From: Dermanyssus gallinae
Taxonomy: Eukaryota; Arthropoda; Arachnida; Mesostigmata; Dermanyssidae
NCBI GenBank assembly: GCA_003439945.1
Contig: QVRM01006038.1
Location: 148,958-212,957, forward strand
Reading direction: 5' to 3'
DNA length: 64,000 nucleotides
The notes beneath the pieces were generated by a model. That model was not told the origin of the DNA and made no database searches. It saw nothing but the letters and a program-made list of their open reading frames with translations. This document shows positions 47,472 through 62,119 of the stretch, in pieces (positions within the stretch are counted from its first letter, which is position 1; each line of letters starts with the position of its first letter). Position numbers and translations under genes: made by a program.

Positions 47472-47668
47472 AAGCGAGGTATATGTTTTTCGGGCTGACC
47501 CTCTGCCGAGATTTAACGTCCACGGAACTGTTTTTCACATTGCTTCATAGACGGACCCCCATAAATACAAATGTGCAACGGTGGGGTTCGAACCCGCGCA
47601 CCTATGTGTCTCCTCCGGTTGCGAGGCGCAGACTTAAGCCACCACGTCATCAACAAGCGAGGTATATG
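47472..47668 (-). mobile_element. tRNA-derived SINE, copy B, with 14-bp target-site duplication
   Basis: The element spans 47486-47654 (169 bp) on the minus strand and is flanked by a perfect direct repeat AAGCGAGGTATATG (47472-47485 and 47655-47668). On the minus strand it has an A-box-like TGGCTTAAGTCTG, a perfect B box in GCGGGTTCGAACCCC, then a non-tRNA body (GTTGCACATTTGTATTTATG) and a GGGTCAGCCCGAAAAA end next to the target duplication. This is the full hallmark set of a SINE. Copies A (29629-29763) and C (58059-58227) share head, body and tail. Confidence 0.85.
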
Positions 47669-49995
47669 CTTAGCATAAAAAGCTACGGTGTTCTGCAGTG
47701 TGGCTTCCCTGTTCGCTCCTGAAGAGCTATCATTTAGCGGTGAAAGCACGGGGACCTCTTAAACGTTGACTGAGTGTTAAACTAAAACGTTTTATGGGTC
47801 TTTCGTCTAAGGTCAAAACACGCCTATGTCTTTGTTATTTCCTAGCAATGTAATGTGTTTACAAAGTCATGTGAGTAGTGCGACGTGTTTTCTTGGCCTT
47901 AACAGCTTGGCAGCCACTTAAACTGAAAGTTTCTAATCGCGTCTTCATTGTTATGCTACTACATTATGCGCTCAGGCTACCATAGGCATATGAAGGCAAT
48001 TCAGACATATTTTTTTTGTAACGCAGAGGCGTGTTAGATTAATACAGTAAAGCAGTTCGAGTCCTAACTACAGATTGAACTTTTGTACAGATTGGAGCTA
48101 AACAATACGATCAGTTTGTTTCTTAAGCTCCAGCTAGAACCCAGCAGAGAGGCCGTGTCTCGACATTATTGGTCTGTCGGCGTAGCTAGATATAGAGATA
48201 GCTAAGATAAGCAAGTGGTCTAAACGTTTATGGTTCAGTCGAGCCCGATTTTGCCAACGAGCTGCAACAAGTGATGTATGGCGTTGTTTTTTAATATTGC
48301 CTATACAAGCCCCGGATTGTGTAGCTTCCACATATGACAAGCGCGATTGTAATAATTAATATGGACAATATCAAATCCCTTTATCTGGCTTGTTAGTGCG
48401 GCGATTTACAGATACGTAATTTCCGTAGTTGTAATTCGTATGCGATAAGGGCGGCGTGCTCCCCTCGTTCAGTCATTTTGGCCGAGAGTTCGGACTAGAA
48501 GCATGTTAGATGAATTGATGTAAATTTTATGCAAATATCAATTGCTACTTTGTAATCGTTCACGTTTATGTTAGGTTTGCCTTGCTACCGCCAAATGTGT
48601 GTGCAGACTACGTAAAGAGCTCCTACCGCCCAAGTACTGGTCATAAGTTCAACTATAAGCCGAATAAGTATTTAAATGTGTCCTAGAATTTACAAAGGTT
48701 TATGTAGATCGGAGAACTTCTGCTTTGAATGTGAACCATACAAACATATTATGGTATAGTTTGTAATCTACTGCTTACTGCTTATTGCAGTGAACTGATA
48801 GTTGTTAGTATAAGACGCTCAAACACGATACATACCATATCAATCGATATACAGTCAACGTTTTGAACAACTGTTCATATAAAAACATTTCATTTAAGCT
48901 CGAAATCTAAGGGGTAGTGGTGAATCATTTAGTCTAAACGCCATTGCGCGTCGCGGGCGAATGGGCAACTGAGTACAGGACATAATTCACCACGGTAGTA
49001 TTATTGGAAATATAGTTTTCCGTAATACTTTACGCAAACTTTAATGCAGTTTGTTCCAGCAGTTTCCGAGATAGGATTATTTTCTTAAGTAACCAGTCGG
49101 TTGTCCCATCAAATAACTATAGAGTTACCAACCGTTTATTCTACTTCTTCATCCCCTTATTATTATTTGTGATACACGTATATGTTAATAATAAACCTTT
49201 ATTTAAAAAAAAATACTATTAATCGCTACGTAATACGGACAGCGAGCTTCTCTCCACACATATGTATTCGTTCACACTTGCACTCCCACCCGTATGCCGT
49301 ACAAGCTGCTGTATACACAAACGTGCATGGTCAGAGGCGGCAGGAAAGTGTATGAGAAAACAGAAGGAGAGCTTGAAATAGAGCGTTAGCGCAAGAGAGA
49401 GAGCGAGCGAGAGAGAGAGGTGGCGAGAGAAAAAGAGGGATAGAGAGATATTTATTTAAATGGACGCCCCACTCTCTACTCTCGTACAGTACGAGATACA
49501 GCTGACTAAGAGCTGGGGTTGCTGTCGAAGTGTTGCTGCTACCGCTGGGGTTGCTGCTGTTACCGCTTCTGGGGAGCGGCTGCGTTTGCCGCCGGTTCCG
49601 ACTGAGTTCCGACGATTTACGGCTGATGCACCACCATCATGCAATGTACGTGTACGCGTTGGCCGACCGCCGACCGATTGGCGGCGTAGCGTAGACGACG
49701 GAACGCCAGTTCTGCGGATGTCGGCAAGCCGGCCGCCGACCGGCGAGGGTTCTGCAACGGCAGTGGCGGCAACAGCGACGGCAGCGGCGGCGCTGCTTTA
49801 GCCAATCAGCGGAATGCAACGTGTGTTGACTGGTGCCGGGCGGCGCTGCATCGTCGCCGGCTACGACGGACGCCCGCCCGCATGGACGAACTGACTGACT
49901 GACTGACGCAGGCACCAACAAGACGACGACTTGTTGTAAACTGCCACGTCTGTGCCAGTAGTTCATTCGCTCGCGATACCTGTAGTGTTTCGGTA
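47669..49995. other. Intergenic region and PDI upstream flank
   Basis: No gene seen. A GA-rich stretch at about 49395-49455 precedes the PDI gene. The 200 bases before the PDI start are GC-rich with a GACT repeat near 49885 and should contain the promoter and 5' UTR; no core promoter motif could be assigned. Confidence 0.45.
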
Positions 49996-52900
49996 ATGCC
50001 GTGCTCCCGGACAGTTTTCGGCCTATGGGCCGCCGTTGCCTTTGTCGCCGTCGCCGCCACCGTGGCGTTGGTGAACGGCGCCGACATCGAAACGGATGAA
50101 AATGTCCTCGTGCTCACCAAGGACAACTTTGACCAGGCGGTCCAGGACAACAAGTACATTCTCGTCGAGTTCTGTAAGTGCCTCTATGCCTTCTGCCTCT
50201 ATCTGTCGGCTTATCATCGATCTGTCGGCCTGTTTTCCTGCCGGTTTGCTGCTGCTTCTGATGATGCTGCTGTTGTTGTTTTTGTTGCTGCTATTGTTAT
50301 TGTTGTTGCTGCTATTGTTGCTATTTTTGTTGTTGTTGCTGCTCTGGTTACACTTTGACGTCGTTCGTTGTTGTTGTCGTCGTCGTCGACTCAGCTAACG
50401 CTAACAACGCCAGGCTCTGCTGCACCTACAGATTTGCGACATCTCTCTCTCTCTCTCTGTCATGATGATACGGAATAATTCATCTACGACCACAATACAA
50501 TACAGTATCATTACGACGAGTTGCCATTCATGCTGCTGCTAATGCTACTACTTGCCAGCAGCACGATTGGGTGATGTCAACAACACGTCACTCGTCATCG
50601 TCTCGTCGTAGATTAACAAACAGCTTGTCCTGTCATTATTATTTACGGCGTACTCAAAGAGCGTTACACAGAGAGAGATTCCGGAGTCCGGACAGAGTGA
50701 CGGAGGACGGCGAGCCAGCGAAAGTGGCATCTCGACACTTGTCCCACCGGTCACCTGCTATCTCAGCCGCCTCTGCGGCTGCTACGCTTGCTGGTTTTCT
50801 CATTAGTATGATAATTCGTTTTAAGATTATGATTTAATTGTTCACTTTGCTCATATCGATCAGTTGCCGATACAGTTCTGCTGTTGTTGCTACTGCTGCT
50901 GTTGCTGCTGCTGCTGAGCCCGCCGTCTTTGACTGACATAGATTGAAAGGTTCAAGCCATTCTTGTCTTCGTCATCGTCATCATCCTTCTTCGCTAAGGC
51001 CAATGGGAAACCATTGTTTATCCCGTTTGTGTTGGATGGCCAATGACAGCCGGCGGTATACACTCATGAAGTGATGCGGATTTCATGGTTGCAGCAGCTT
51101 TCCAGGAATCGACACATAGACAGAGTGACTTATCTTTGCTGCGCCGGCCAGCGAGATACAAGGTAGCTAGATTTTCCTACTAGAATGACGCCCAGAAGCC
51201 AGAGACAAGGAGAGGCGAGAATAAGACAAGCCAAGTCAAATTGAATGCAGCAGACACTTGTTATCTATCGGGTTGTATTGTCAACCACCTACAGATGAGC
51301 AGGATCTCTCTCGCTCAGATCTTCTTACAGGTACGGTAGGCAGATGTTCTCGGCGTTCACGAACGAATCATTGATCAATCAGTCGCCAGTCGTGCTTACG
51401 GCGGTCAAGGCAACAATCGAACTAGCAAGAAGAAAACGGGGTAATCAAAGTGTGAGGTAAGAGGAGGCGGCTGTTTTTGGCAGCTCCAGTATCATCATCG
51501 CCTACCATCAGCCTCGTCGTCATCATCGCGCGTGGTTGCTTATCTTGAGCAAACAAACAATAATTAGACAACATACAGCAATAGCAACGTCGACAATAAC
51601 AACAACATGATAATTGTAACTGCGAGAAGTGTCAGCGACTAAAACAACCACGACGCCGTAGCCGGCATGCTTGTGACATCTTCCCACGTCATCTCCTGCG
51701 TCTACCGTCGTCGCCGGGTTGATGTTGGTCCAACAATCTTTACAGTAGTTTTTACTGTGTACCCATCATGCCCACGATCTACGCTCGATAACATGATGAT
51801 GTGGAACTGCGCTTGAACAATGCAACTCATCATCTGCGTAGCCTCGTTGCTGTAGCTTGTGTTGTCGTCGTCGTCGTCGTTGTTGCCGTTGTTTTGTTAT
51901 TCTTGCTGTGGTTGTTGTTGTCATTCTTGCTGTGGCTGCCGTCGCCGCTGTTGTTGTTGTTATTGTTCTGTGGAAAGAGCTATCTGTTCACACGGACTTC
52001 AACCGGCGATAAAGAGGGCAGAGAAACACGTTGCATGCCACATGGCGGATTATCTAGACACTGTTATGGTTTGGTGTGGTATGTTCACAGCAATTTAGCA
52101 CACACAGTAATAACTGTGGTATGCGTTCATTTCGAACGCTTTGTTTACTTGACGTGTGCTATTGGAGTCGGTCGTCGAGTGTTACGCGTGTAGTATGCGA
52201 GTAGACCTTTGACCCCAAATTAATCAACCGGCAACCTCTACAAGGCAGGATCGCTTAAGTTTCGTCGCTCTACAATGCTTGCCCAGCGCGCCGGTTCCAG
52301 CAGTTTCGGAATCTCAACGAATCTCTCCTAGTTTTGCCTACGATGGATGGACAACTAGATTCTTTTGATCATTCTCTGTCTACGTGGAACTTCCACTTTT
52401 GCGATCATAATCATGGCAGGTAGCCCCTACTCTGTACCATTTCAAAACCATCCTATCCACCTACGACGATATTTACATTATGAGACGCTCATCATCGACG
52501 ACCGCTACATACTTTTACTCCCCCTCCCCAGCGCCTGCGTTTTCCAGAAAACTTTTGTGTGTTCGCCAGCCCCACGAAGCCGAAAAGGCAAAAGGGGAAG
52601 GAAGGCAGTTTGTACTTGTGTCATCTACATCTCTATCTTAGCGAGATGCCATAGAGGTACTTGTATCATCTACATCTCTATCTTAGCGAGATGACATAGA
52701 GAGGTACACGATGCGTTTGCAAGCTGACTAGGGTCGTATAGAGACAGAGAGAGAGACCAGTTGCAGAATCTGGCTTCGGCACGCCTCTCTCTCTCTCTAT
52801 CTCTCTCTCGCACTTGGATGTACGGACCGAAGCCAAAAGCAAGCGTCAGCCATGTACATGTAGTGGTCGGTGGAGATCTTCGGTCTTCTGTTCGCGGTAA

Positions 52901-53592
52901 CCGGCGCCGGCGTCAGCGGCCGCGCCGGCCGTATGTATCGCCACTTGCGGGGAGTAGTCCAAGTGACGCACTGCTTGCAAGACTACCAAGCAACGCATAA
53001 CGATACGAATGACGATAGCAGCAGCAGCTGCGGCTGCGACGGCGACGACGACGACGGACAAGGGGAAGATGGAGAAGCCGCATTGCGACATTATTGCGTT
53101 GACTCTGCTGCTGCTGCTGTCCTGTCTTGATCTGTACTACAATGAAGTTTCCCAGCGGCGGGCGCAGTCGAAGTAGTAGCTGTCGTAGTCGTAGTAATGA
53201 TAGTAGTAGTAGTAGTAATAATGATTGTAGTAGCAGAAGTAGTAGTAGTGGTCATCGTCTTCAAACGGACAAGCAGAAACAGTTGGTCGGTCGGCTGGCT
53301 TCTACTTCGAAAGACGACGACGATCACGACGACGACGACGACGGACGATAGACACAGATCTGGCGAGAGGGAAAAATGATGAAGACCTTGCGGTGTGGCC
53401 GCAGCCGCTGAATTGCTCTTCTGCTGGCACGCGTGTTACTACCGCCGACAACCGCGGACAGCATAGTCTCATCTCTGCCTGCTGGCGGTGATGATGCTGC
53501 TGCTGCTTCGTCCGCTCGTAGTAGCCTCGGTGAACCCCCGACGCAGATGCCAGTCTCCCTTTATCAGCATTTTGTCTTTTCCTCCCCCCCCC

Positions 53593-53628
<36 letters not shown>

Positions 53629-54608
53629 CAGGCTTTCTCTCCCACAATACGATGAGCACCAAACCACACCATCCTGTGTTCTGGATGTGAATGGTTAAGC
53701 CACGACGGTGTAATATGCATAGCTCGTTAGCAGGCGAGTCATCGCGTTAGTTCTGTTTGCTGTCTGCTGTCTTCATGGGACGTTGTTTGTCTATCGTTGG
53801 CTGATTGCTTAGGTTGTTTGTTTTGCGATTATAGATAAATCATTATTAATGTTGTTTGTTATTTATTAATTAGGCAGGTACCAACACGCATACACACACC
53901 CAACACGTTTGCGTATATCTTTGCAAAATTTCCTTTTGTTTCCGTCTACCTGCTGCAATGCAACGTGCAGGAGGATTAGGCCTATAGTGGTAGCGTCCGT
54001 CACGGTAACGCTACTCGGTTGGAGTATTTTGTGCTTAATGCATTTCTTAATTCGCTCCATAAAGTGAGTATTTTAGAAAATTGATAACATGCTCAAACAC
54101 CTATACTAAAGCAGATAACTCCTTTCTGCTGGTGCCCCATATATCTGTGGTGGTGGTGAACATGCATGAATATGACGGCGAGCGGTAGCGAGGTTGGATC
54201 GATTCGTCTGTTAGCACGGATCGCGTTGGTAAATCGCTACAGTAATACGCTGCTCAGCTGTTTAGCAGCATTAGTCGGCTGTCACCAAACTATCATCAGC
54301 GTCGTTAATAGAATACGTGTCGGTTTTTGTTACTTGGTTAATCCTGCTCTTATTCCCAGTGGGTTTGACTGCCGGTCTGGTTTAGGTATATGTTTATACA
54401 AAAAAGCTTATCAGGCGTTTGTGCGTATGTAATCAGACGCCCACAAGATAACGCATAACAAAAAATAGACCAACAGTTGTCACGTGATTAGTGCTGATTG
54501 TGAATGGTGGTACTGCATATAAACGATTTCTCACCAAGCTGATTGTGCCGCGGAAAGATACACTGTCAACGGCGAGCTATCCTGATAGACGTAACATGTT
54601 TTCCGCTA

Positions 54609-54639
<31 letters not shown>

Positions 54640-55247
54640 CAACAGCGGATTCCTAGATATTATTCGTAGAGAGGTGGGGAATATTGCTGTGTTCTTTTGT
54701 CTTTAAGGAAGAAAACAGTCAGTGCGTCTTCTTGGTCTGCGGGGCCTCACAACGGTGCGGGCGTAGGAGGCGCCACGGTACTAAGAGAAGTACAATATTC
54801 TAATCATTCTCACGTTAACTGACGATGATAAGTAACCCTTGTGCCCAATCGTGCACACACTGGTCAGCGGTCGGTCGACAAAAATAGTAATAATACCACA
54901 CGCCTATTTCGACATACGTTCAATTTATTGTTTCCTTGTTTTTAAACTAAAGCATGTGTTGCCGCTGACTTTGGCATCTCTGTTCATGCGCCTAGGTTGT
55001 TTTTGCAGCGTTTGTACGGATGCCGGAAGCAGGAGCAAGTTCTCTGCTCTGAAGGCGACTTGACAATGCTTTCCACCGTAGCGGCACCGCTGCCGTTCAG
55101 TTGAGAGCTACATGACAATGCGAGATGACTACAGGCCGTAATGTCGTCACCGACATGATTTCTATATAGCGACGTGAAGGGGAGTGTGATATATGTTGTT
55201 AGGCTGTAATGTTACGACTTGTAGTTAACTCGATGAAATACGTGTGA

Positions 55248-55279
<32 letters not shown>

Positions 55280-56904
55280 CTCACAGACTCGTTGCATCGG
55301 TATGATCCCACCGGGGAGAACGTGAACTTAAGCACATGTATCTGGCCGTCAGTAGTCCAAGCCCACGCATACGTAAGGAGAATTCCACAGTCTCGAGGGC
55401 GGGCGATGGGTGATACGATCGACAAAAGCCAGTGCACGAGACAATCGCAGAGTAGTACCGCCCGCAGGCGCATGTCATTTGTTTGGCAGTCGGCAATTGT
55501 TCGTGTATTTCGCTCTTACTTTTAGCTCTTTTTATTGTTGAAATGCTACAGCTTGCCTTTGACGTGTTGGGTGGGGCGGGGGGCGCTGTGCCGTCGCCTA
55601 TCGGCAGAGGAGATTGCCACCTTGTCCTGGACGATCTATCCCAGGTCAATTGTTTGCCGACCTGAGCGTTCCGCTCTTGGCAGTGCTGCTGTTGCTGCTG
55701 CTGCTGGCAGTAGTAGCGTCGAAACCCTTTTGCATACTCGATGGAGTTGGTTGTTTTTGTTCTTGTTCTTGTTGTATTTGTGTGACAGTTTCTCGGCGAC
55801 TGATCAACCGACAATCGACACCCCGATAACCACCAGCAACCAGGCGATCGACGAATTCGTTTATCTGACAGAGCCGGACGGCAACTCTGTCCCAGCCCGG
55901 CTTTGTGCTGAGCCGTGCCCATACGAGTACTACGGTGTATTCAGTCTACTGCCGGCGCTGCGGCCGCCGCTGCCACGTCACCTCGAAGCAAATATAAGCA
56001 CTTATTCTGTTGAAAAAAACTCGGTGAAACTCGGTAGCGAATCGCCATCAGTCTAGTGTGCATATGCAGCGCCGCTTCTGTGCAGCAAGCACAACTCGTG
56101 TCCGCGTTAGTGATCTATTGCTCATTTGTTGCATTTTCCACTAGTCGCAGATGTTTTGCATTTGCTACTATTGCGTCACGAGAGAAACAAAATGAAGGAA
56201 TTGTCGACCTGAAAATAGACCAGGTGTGAAAAGGTGGAACTAGGAAGGGACTTGAGGGAGGGACGATTTCATGGGCGTTAACGGGGCCGTATGGCTCTTA
56301 CGGCAACCGATATATACTTTAACAGGAAGACAGAAAAAAATACAGAAATCAGTAGGCGGGATAGAGTAAGGAAGGAAAGGAAAGAGACAGAAAGGGTGGA
56401 GAGATAGATAGAGGGTAGCACAGCATAAAGCAAATTAGTACTCGGTTTCTTTGCACATCCATCAACCTTGTCATAATTGAAGGATCTTTCGCAAACAGTC
56501 CTCGTAAGGCCGGGTGGGTAGCTTATCTCGTAGGCTTGACACATCTTCGTCATGACGTGAAGTATGAGCATCATCATTATGATTATTATCGTTGTTGGTC
56601 TTGGCATTGTTGAACGTGTTGATTTTGTTGATGGGATTTCTTGTGAGTGTCGTGCGCCGAGGTAACTAGTGGAAGGGATGGCCACGCTCGCGTCATGAAA
56701 TGCATAGCCGGCACGCGAAGTCGAAGGCTTCATGTGATGAAGTTACTGTAGCCAACCGAACACTGGGGCGATACGCGGCGCCCCAGAATCATCAGCTTGC
56801 GTACAAGGAAACTAGCTAATAGTCTGCTGACCTGGTCTCGATGAACAGAGCAAGGCGCCAGCCGACAAGATCCAGGCGGAAACTGAAGGAAAACGAATGA
56901 ATAC

Positions 56905-56939
<35 letters not shown>

Positions 56940-57259
56940 TATATGAGAGAGGGAGAGGGGAGCCCTGGAAAGGGTCAAGGGAAAAGCAACAAGCTGTGAC
57001 AACGAGAAACTACTGCTGCTGAGGCGAATGCTGCTTACGTGGCCGTCGCATTTTCTGGCCTCGTCCCTACTGATGTCGTTAAGACGTGTAAACGTGTGTG
57101 CCGTGACGTAACTGAGTTTACGTCTGCTAACACTTGCTGTGTGGTTGCGGTTACAAATACTGGTACTACTTCAACTACTACAACTACTACTATCGCTACT
57201 ATGGTAGTTAATACCCGGATAAATGTAACGATAAAATAGTAGCCGGAGAAACGTAATGC

Positions 57260-57293
<34 letters not shown>

Positions 57294-60200
57294 TGTATTT
57301 CCCTTGTAACAATAAAATTAAATTAAAAAAAAACATATATATATATCATTAATAGCGAACACGTCGCTTTCAACGCGTTGTATCGCATTTCGGTGTGCAC
57401 CGGCCGACCACAGACAGGAGAACATTGTCAGTTGCCACAGTCCTGCAGTTCCAGCGACAGCAGTGGCAGTGTCAGCGGTCGCAGATCGGCTGTTCTTGTG
57501 AAAGTAGTCGAGGCTGTAACGTCACAGCAGATGATTCCACCCACAGTGCTGGCTGCCTGCCTGTCGGACTCTGCTGGAGTTGTCAGCACTTCCACTCCAA
57601 CAAGGAATCGGTGCGGCGGTGGCTGGAAGTCGTTGCATTTGCTACATAGGGAGAAGGTAGTGGAATCATACTAATAGAATGCATCTGCTAATCGGCGGCA
57701 CGGGTCGTCACGCCTACGTCCCTCCGGCCTGTAAGTTGATGGAGCGGCCGGCGGAGTTGGCCGGCGCTAACGCTTCCTTAACGCTCCACCGACTACTCTC
57801 TATACATGGGGAGACATGACGAGACGGGTGGTTTTGTCTCGGCTCGCCTGGGCTGCTCGCCCTCGATATGGCCGGGTCACCGCCGCAGGCGCCGCCCCAT
57901 GACGGCCACTACAAGCAATGTGGCCGTTACAACCGGCTGCTGATGCAAGATGTCGTCCTCGTGTTTTTCTTTTTCTGCTTTTTTTTCTCTCATAAGAAGC
58001 AAAAGGCGCTCTGCTCTCGTAGTGATCTCAGTATACAAGTAGCAGTAGTGTTCATGTGTCGAGCCCGGTGGCGTTATGCATTCGCGTGCGTCTTGCGGCC
58101 GAAGGGTGACACAAGAGTGCCCAGGTTCGATCTCCACCGATGCACATTTGTAGTTGTTGGCGTCCGTCGTATGAAGGACAATGCAAGAGCCGGGCGCTAA
58201 ATGTCGGCTGTGGGTCAGCCCGAAAAAGTTGTCTCTTTACTCGTTTTCTTATGACGGAAATCAAAGAAGGTCGTTGTTCAAGAAAAAGTCCACGCGGAAC
58301 GCTTCACTAGCTCTCGTCATTTGATGTTTCTCTTGCTGAACACCGCCATACGTACGCACACGCTCCTCCTGCACCACGCTGCGCTTTGCGTATCGACGAG
58401 CCGAACATGCGGCAGGTTCAAGTGTCCATGTAAGCGCAGACGCACGCATTCATGCTTGCCTGTGTACATTTTGCACATTGCACATACATGGATGGCGTTT
58501 GTTAGATGATTGCAGGGACAATGTATACTCTTCAGGCTGTCGCACAAGCTGACTCATCCGATGACGGTAGTTCAGTAGTAGTAGTAGTAGTAGTTGTTGT
58601 AGTAACTAGGTCGATGAGGTGTTATTTTTATAACATAGATATTTTCTCTGTTGGCACCTAGTGTGTGCTGTGTTTGTATTCGTTCGCCGCTGGTAGTTTG
58701 GCAATCAGCGTTGTTGTGAATGCTGCTGCTATTGTTGTTTTACTGCTGTTGTTGTTGTTGTTGTTTTTGCTGTTGCTGCTGCTGCTACCGCCGCAGTTGT
58801 TGTTGTTGTTGCTGCGGTCGCGGTCCCGTAAACGGTCCTTCTCTTGGAAACGTGAGGTCGTCGATGAACGGTCGCGCCCTCTACTACTAATGCTCTCATC
58901 CGCTGCAGTCTTCTTCTTTTGTCGTTGTCGTCAATCGTCAACAAAAGTCTGCAGTGGGGGCGCGCGTATTGTGTTAACGGTTAAACCGGCCGGCGACCAC
59001 CGAACGGCTGTAGCACGAGGCGACGTCTTCGACCGCGGCCGCCGCACGAGGCGCTAGCTCTGATTGCCGTGCCAGGCGTGCCGTCTTCGCCATTGCGGCG
59101 ATGCCGGCGATGTCGATCTGGATAGATGATGAGTATGAATAAGACGCATGCAGATGCTGCTGCTCCTGCTTCTGTTGGTGCTCTTGCTGACATCACCACC
59201 ACCACCGTCACGGGGTAACACGGGGGGGGGAAACGAACGCGGGGGTCGACAGGGGAGAGGGGAGCAGACCTTGTTGCACTGCGGCATGCCCACTCAGTAC
59301 TCCCATTATCTTCATCACCCGTCCCCTTCTCCTGTCTTTGCCTCTCCTCTTCTGTGCTCTCCCCTTCTTACCCCGCAAAGATGAAAGGAAGATCAGGTTC
59401 TTCCTCGATGACTCTGTCGCTTTCTCTCTCTTTCTTCCCTCCCTCCCTCCCTCCCTGCGTCCGCTTTTCATCTAAGACCGCGCGACGATCTGTAAATATT
59501 GCTTGGCTCGTTGGGTCCGCTGATCAGTCACAGTCAGTCAGTCAGTGAACGGTCAGGCCAACCAGCAACAACGGTTGGTCCGACCGTTTCTGTGGTCCAT
59601 CCGACCGTTTCTGTGGTCAGGTCCGACCGTTCCTGTAGTGTCGACCCACCCCGTGGCGGTCGTGGCGCACCGTCACCGCAGCAGCGGCAGCGGCGGCGGC
59701 GGCATTTGCGTAGGGCGACGACAGTGCGTTGAACCCCCGGCAACAATAACGGCGCCTTTCTTCGGCCCTCGTTTCGGGGAGAGCCGGAGAGAGATAGCGA
59801 GAGAGCTACAGAGGGAGAGAGACGGAGAGCCGAACAGAGCGCGGCATCACCGCTTCAGCCTATTATGTCTGGCGCTTTGGCGACTCGGATCCGTCGTCGC
59901 AGAGCGCAGCCCGCCAGGCGTGCGCGCTTACTGTTTGATGCCGCCGGTTGGCAGGTCTTCTGGCAGGCCGATCAGCCAGACCAAAGATAGAACTGAATGA
60001 AGATGGCGATGGCGACCACAACCGTTGTTACCACCAGCAGCAGCAACAGCAGCAGCAGCAGATACTGCGACACTTCTCCTACTAGGGCAGTAATCGCTAA
60101 TTAGGCGCGCATTGCGACGGTAAAAAAAACGCCGGCGGACTGCACTGGCTGATGATGCACTGTTTGCTTCTTCAGGCAGGCACACAGCAAGTGATTGTTG

Positions 60201-60399
60201 ACCGCGTCAGCAGCAACAACAACAATAACGGCCACAATAACAACAATAACGGCAACAATAACAACAACAATAACGACAACAATTGCAGCAGCAGCAGCAG
60301 CAGCCACCACTACTTAAGCATTACTATGAAATAGTAGGACTCTTAGTAATTCTGACAGCAGCAGCTTGCTATGAAGCCCTGCTGAGGTCCTAGCCAACG

Positions 60400-60437
<38 letters not shown>

Positions 60438-60835
60438 GGTGTTTTGTTGCTGTTGTTTTTTTGTTATCGTCGTTGATGTTGTTTTTGTTGTTGTTGTTGT
60501 TGCTGTTGTTGTTTTTGTTGTTGTTGCCGTCGTGGTTTCTCGGCTGCCGTTCGACGTACCCGTTATAGTCCCGTACGCGTTCATGTATAGCTTGCGGCGT
60601 TGTCGACCTTACGTTGCCGACACTAATCCGTGACATTAGAGTCTTGTCGTCTATACGCTCGACACACGCGTCTGTAGGGCAAACTCAAGTAGAAACAGCG
60701 GTAGTCACAAGAATAACTGCCCTGTAACTAGCTCGGGGTACATTGGCTGGCCATTTGTATGCACCGCTTAGCGTGACAATGCATGCTTGCTGGCAACTCG
60801 TGTTATTTTTAACCTTTTGCGGAGATGTTTCGTGA

Positions 60836-60871
<36 letters not shown>

Positions 60872-61074
60872 CAAAATATGCATTTGTGACGTATATATAG
60901 CGAATATTTATTAGTAACTGCTGCGTCACACGATGAACAAATCTACGGCATCCAGCATTAAGTAAATAAATGCTGGATGCCGTAGATTTGTTCATCGTGT
61001 GACGCAGCAGTTACTAATAAATATTCGCTATATATATACGTCACAAATGCATATTTTGCTACACATAAATAATG

Positions 61075-61119
<45 letters not shown>

Positions 61120-61372
61120 TCAGCGACCGGCTAGTGAGTAGCGACGACATTGTTTACTTGGAACAGCAAGTCCGACTGCTCAAAGTAGCCTTTAAGCATC
61201 AAAGTACGGATTTGCCGTGATTGACAAAGCCGTCGCTGTATCAATCTAGTCGAATAATGCCGGTGTGCAGAATTAAGGTAGGCGGGAAAGAGGCGCCGAT
61301 GTCATTTGCACGCCTCATGGCCGGGGGCGATCTGGCGTATCATTTTTATATATATAAATACATATATATATT

Positions 61373-61429
<57 letters not shown>

Positions 61430-61442
61430 ATATATTATATAT

Positions 61443-61529
<87 letters not shown>

Positions 61530-62031
61530 ATATATAATTACATTTTTGGCTCAAAAACGACTCTTGCGTCCGTTGCGAGCTCGACGGTGAATGGCGGGCG
61601 AAGTTAGCGTTAGCAGACAAAAAAATATGTGGGTTTTGCGGTCAGCAATTATCTTCTTATTATTAGTTGCCACTCTTTAGAATTTGGGAGAGGAAGTTTC
61701 TTGGATATATATATATATATATCGAGAGAGAGGGAGAGAGAGAGATAGATGGGGGTGGGACAGATGCGCAATGGGGTCTAAATAGTTGAAGTAGTTTCAC
61801 GTGGGTGCGTCCCGATTGAGCACTTTTTAGCTGGCAGGCTGCTAGCCATATCTGTGTCCTAATCGATTGATTATAATTTAATTTCAAACAAGTGATATAT
61901 CTAACCATAATAACTTCTAGAGCCTATAATGTAAATTCAAAAATTGCCCATGTAATTGGCCCGTTCCGTTAGAAGTTTTGTTACTTCTAGGAGCGGACAA
62001 ATTGTTTTCCCTTGCTCTTTAAATGCAGAGA

Positions 62032-62067
<36 letters not shown>

Positions 62068-62078
62068 ATATATACATA

Positions 62079-62119
<41 letters not shown>

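Noticed and set aside
47580..47610. Possible genuine tRNA gene around GGTTCGAACC
   Set aside because: The acceptor and anticodon arms do not fold, and the sequence is part of a SINE with target-site duplication.
49460..49801. 113-codon plus-strand frame upstream of PDI, Ala/Arg/Pro-rich
   Set aside because: GC-rich low-complexity sequence with overlapping frames on the other strand and no motif; more likely PDI upstream flank.
50174..50358. Extension of PDI exon 1 through the donor
   Set aside because: The extension runs into GTT/GCT arrays; a GTAAGT donor at 50174 joins cleanly to the CGHC exon.
55281..56056. Long frames on both strands in PDI intron 1 (213 and 173 codons)
   Set aside because: They lie over GCT/GTT-rich sequence, overlap each other on opposite strands, and show low-complexity Gln or Leu runs without domains.
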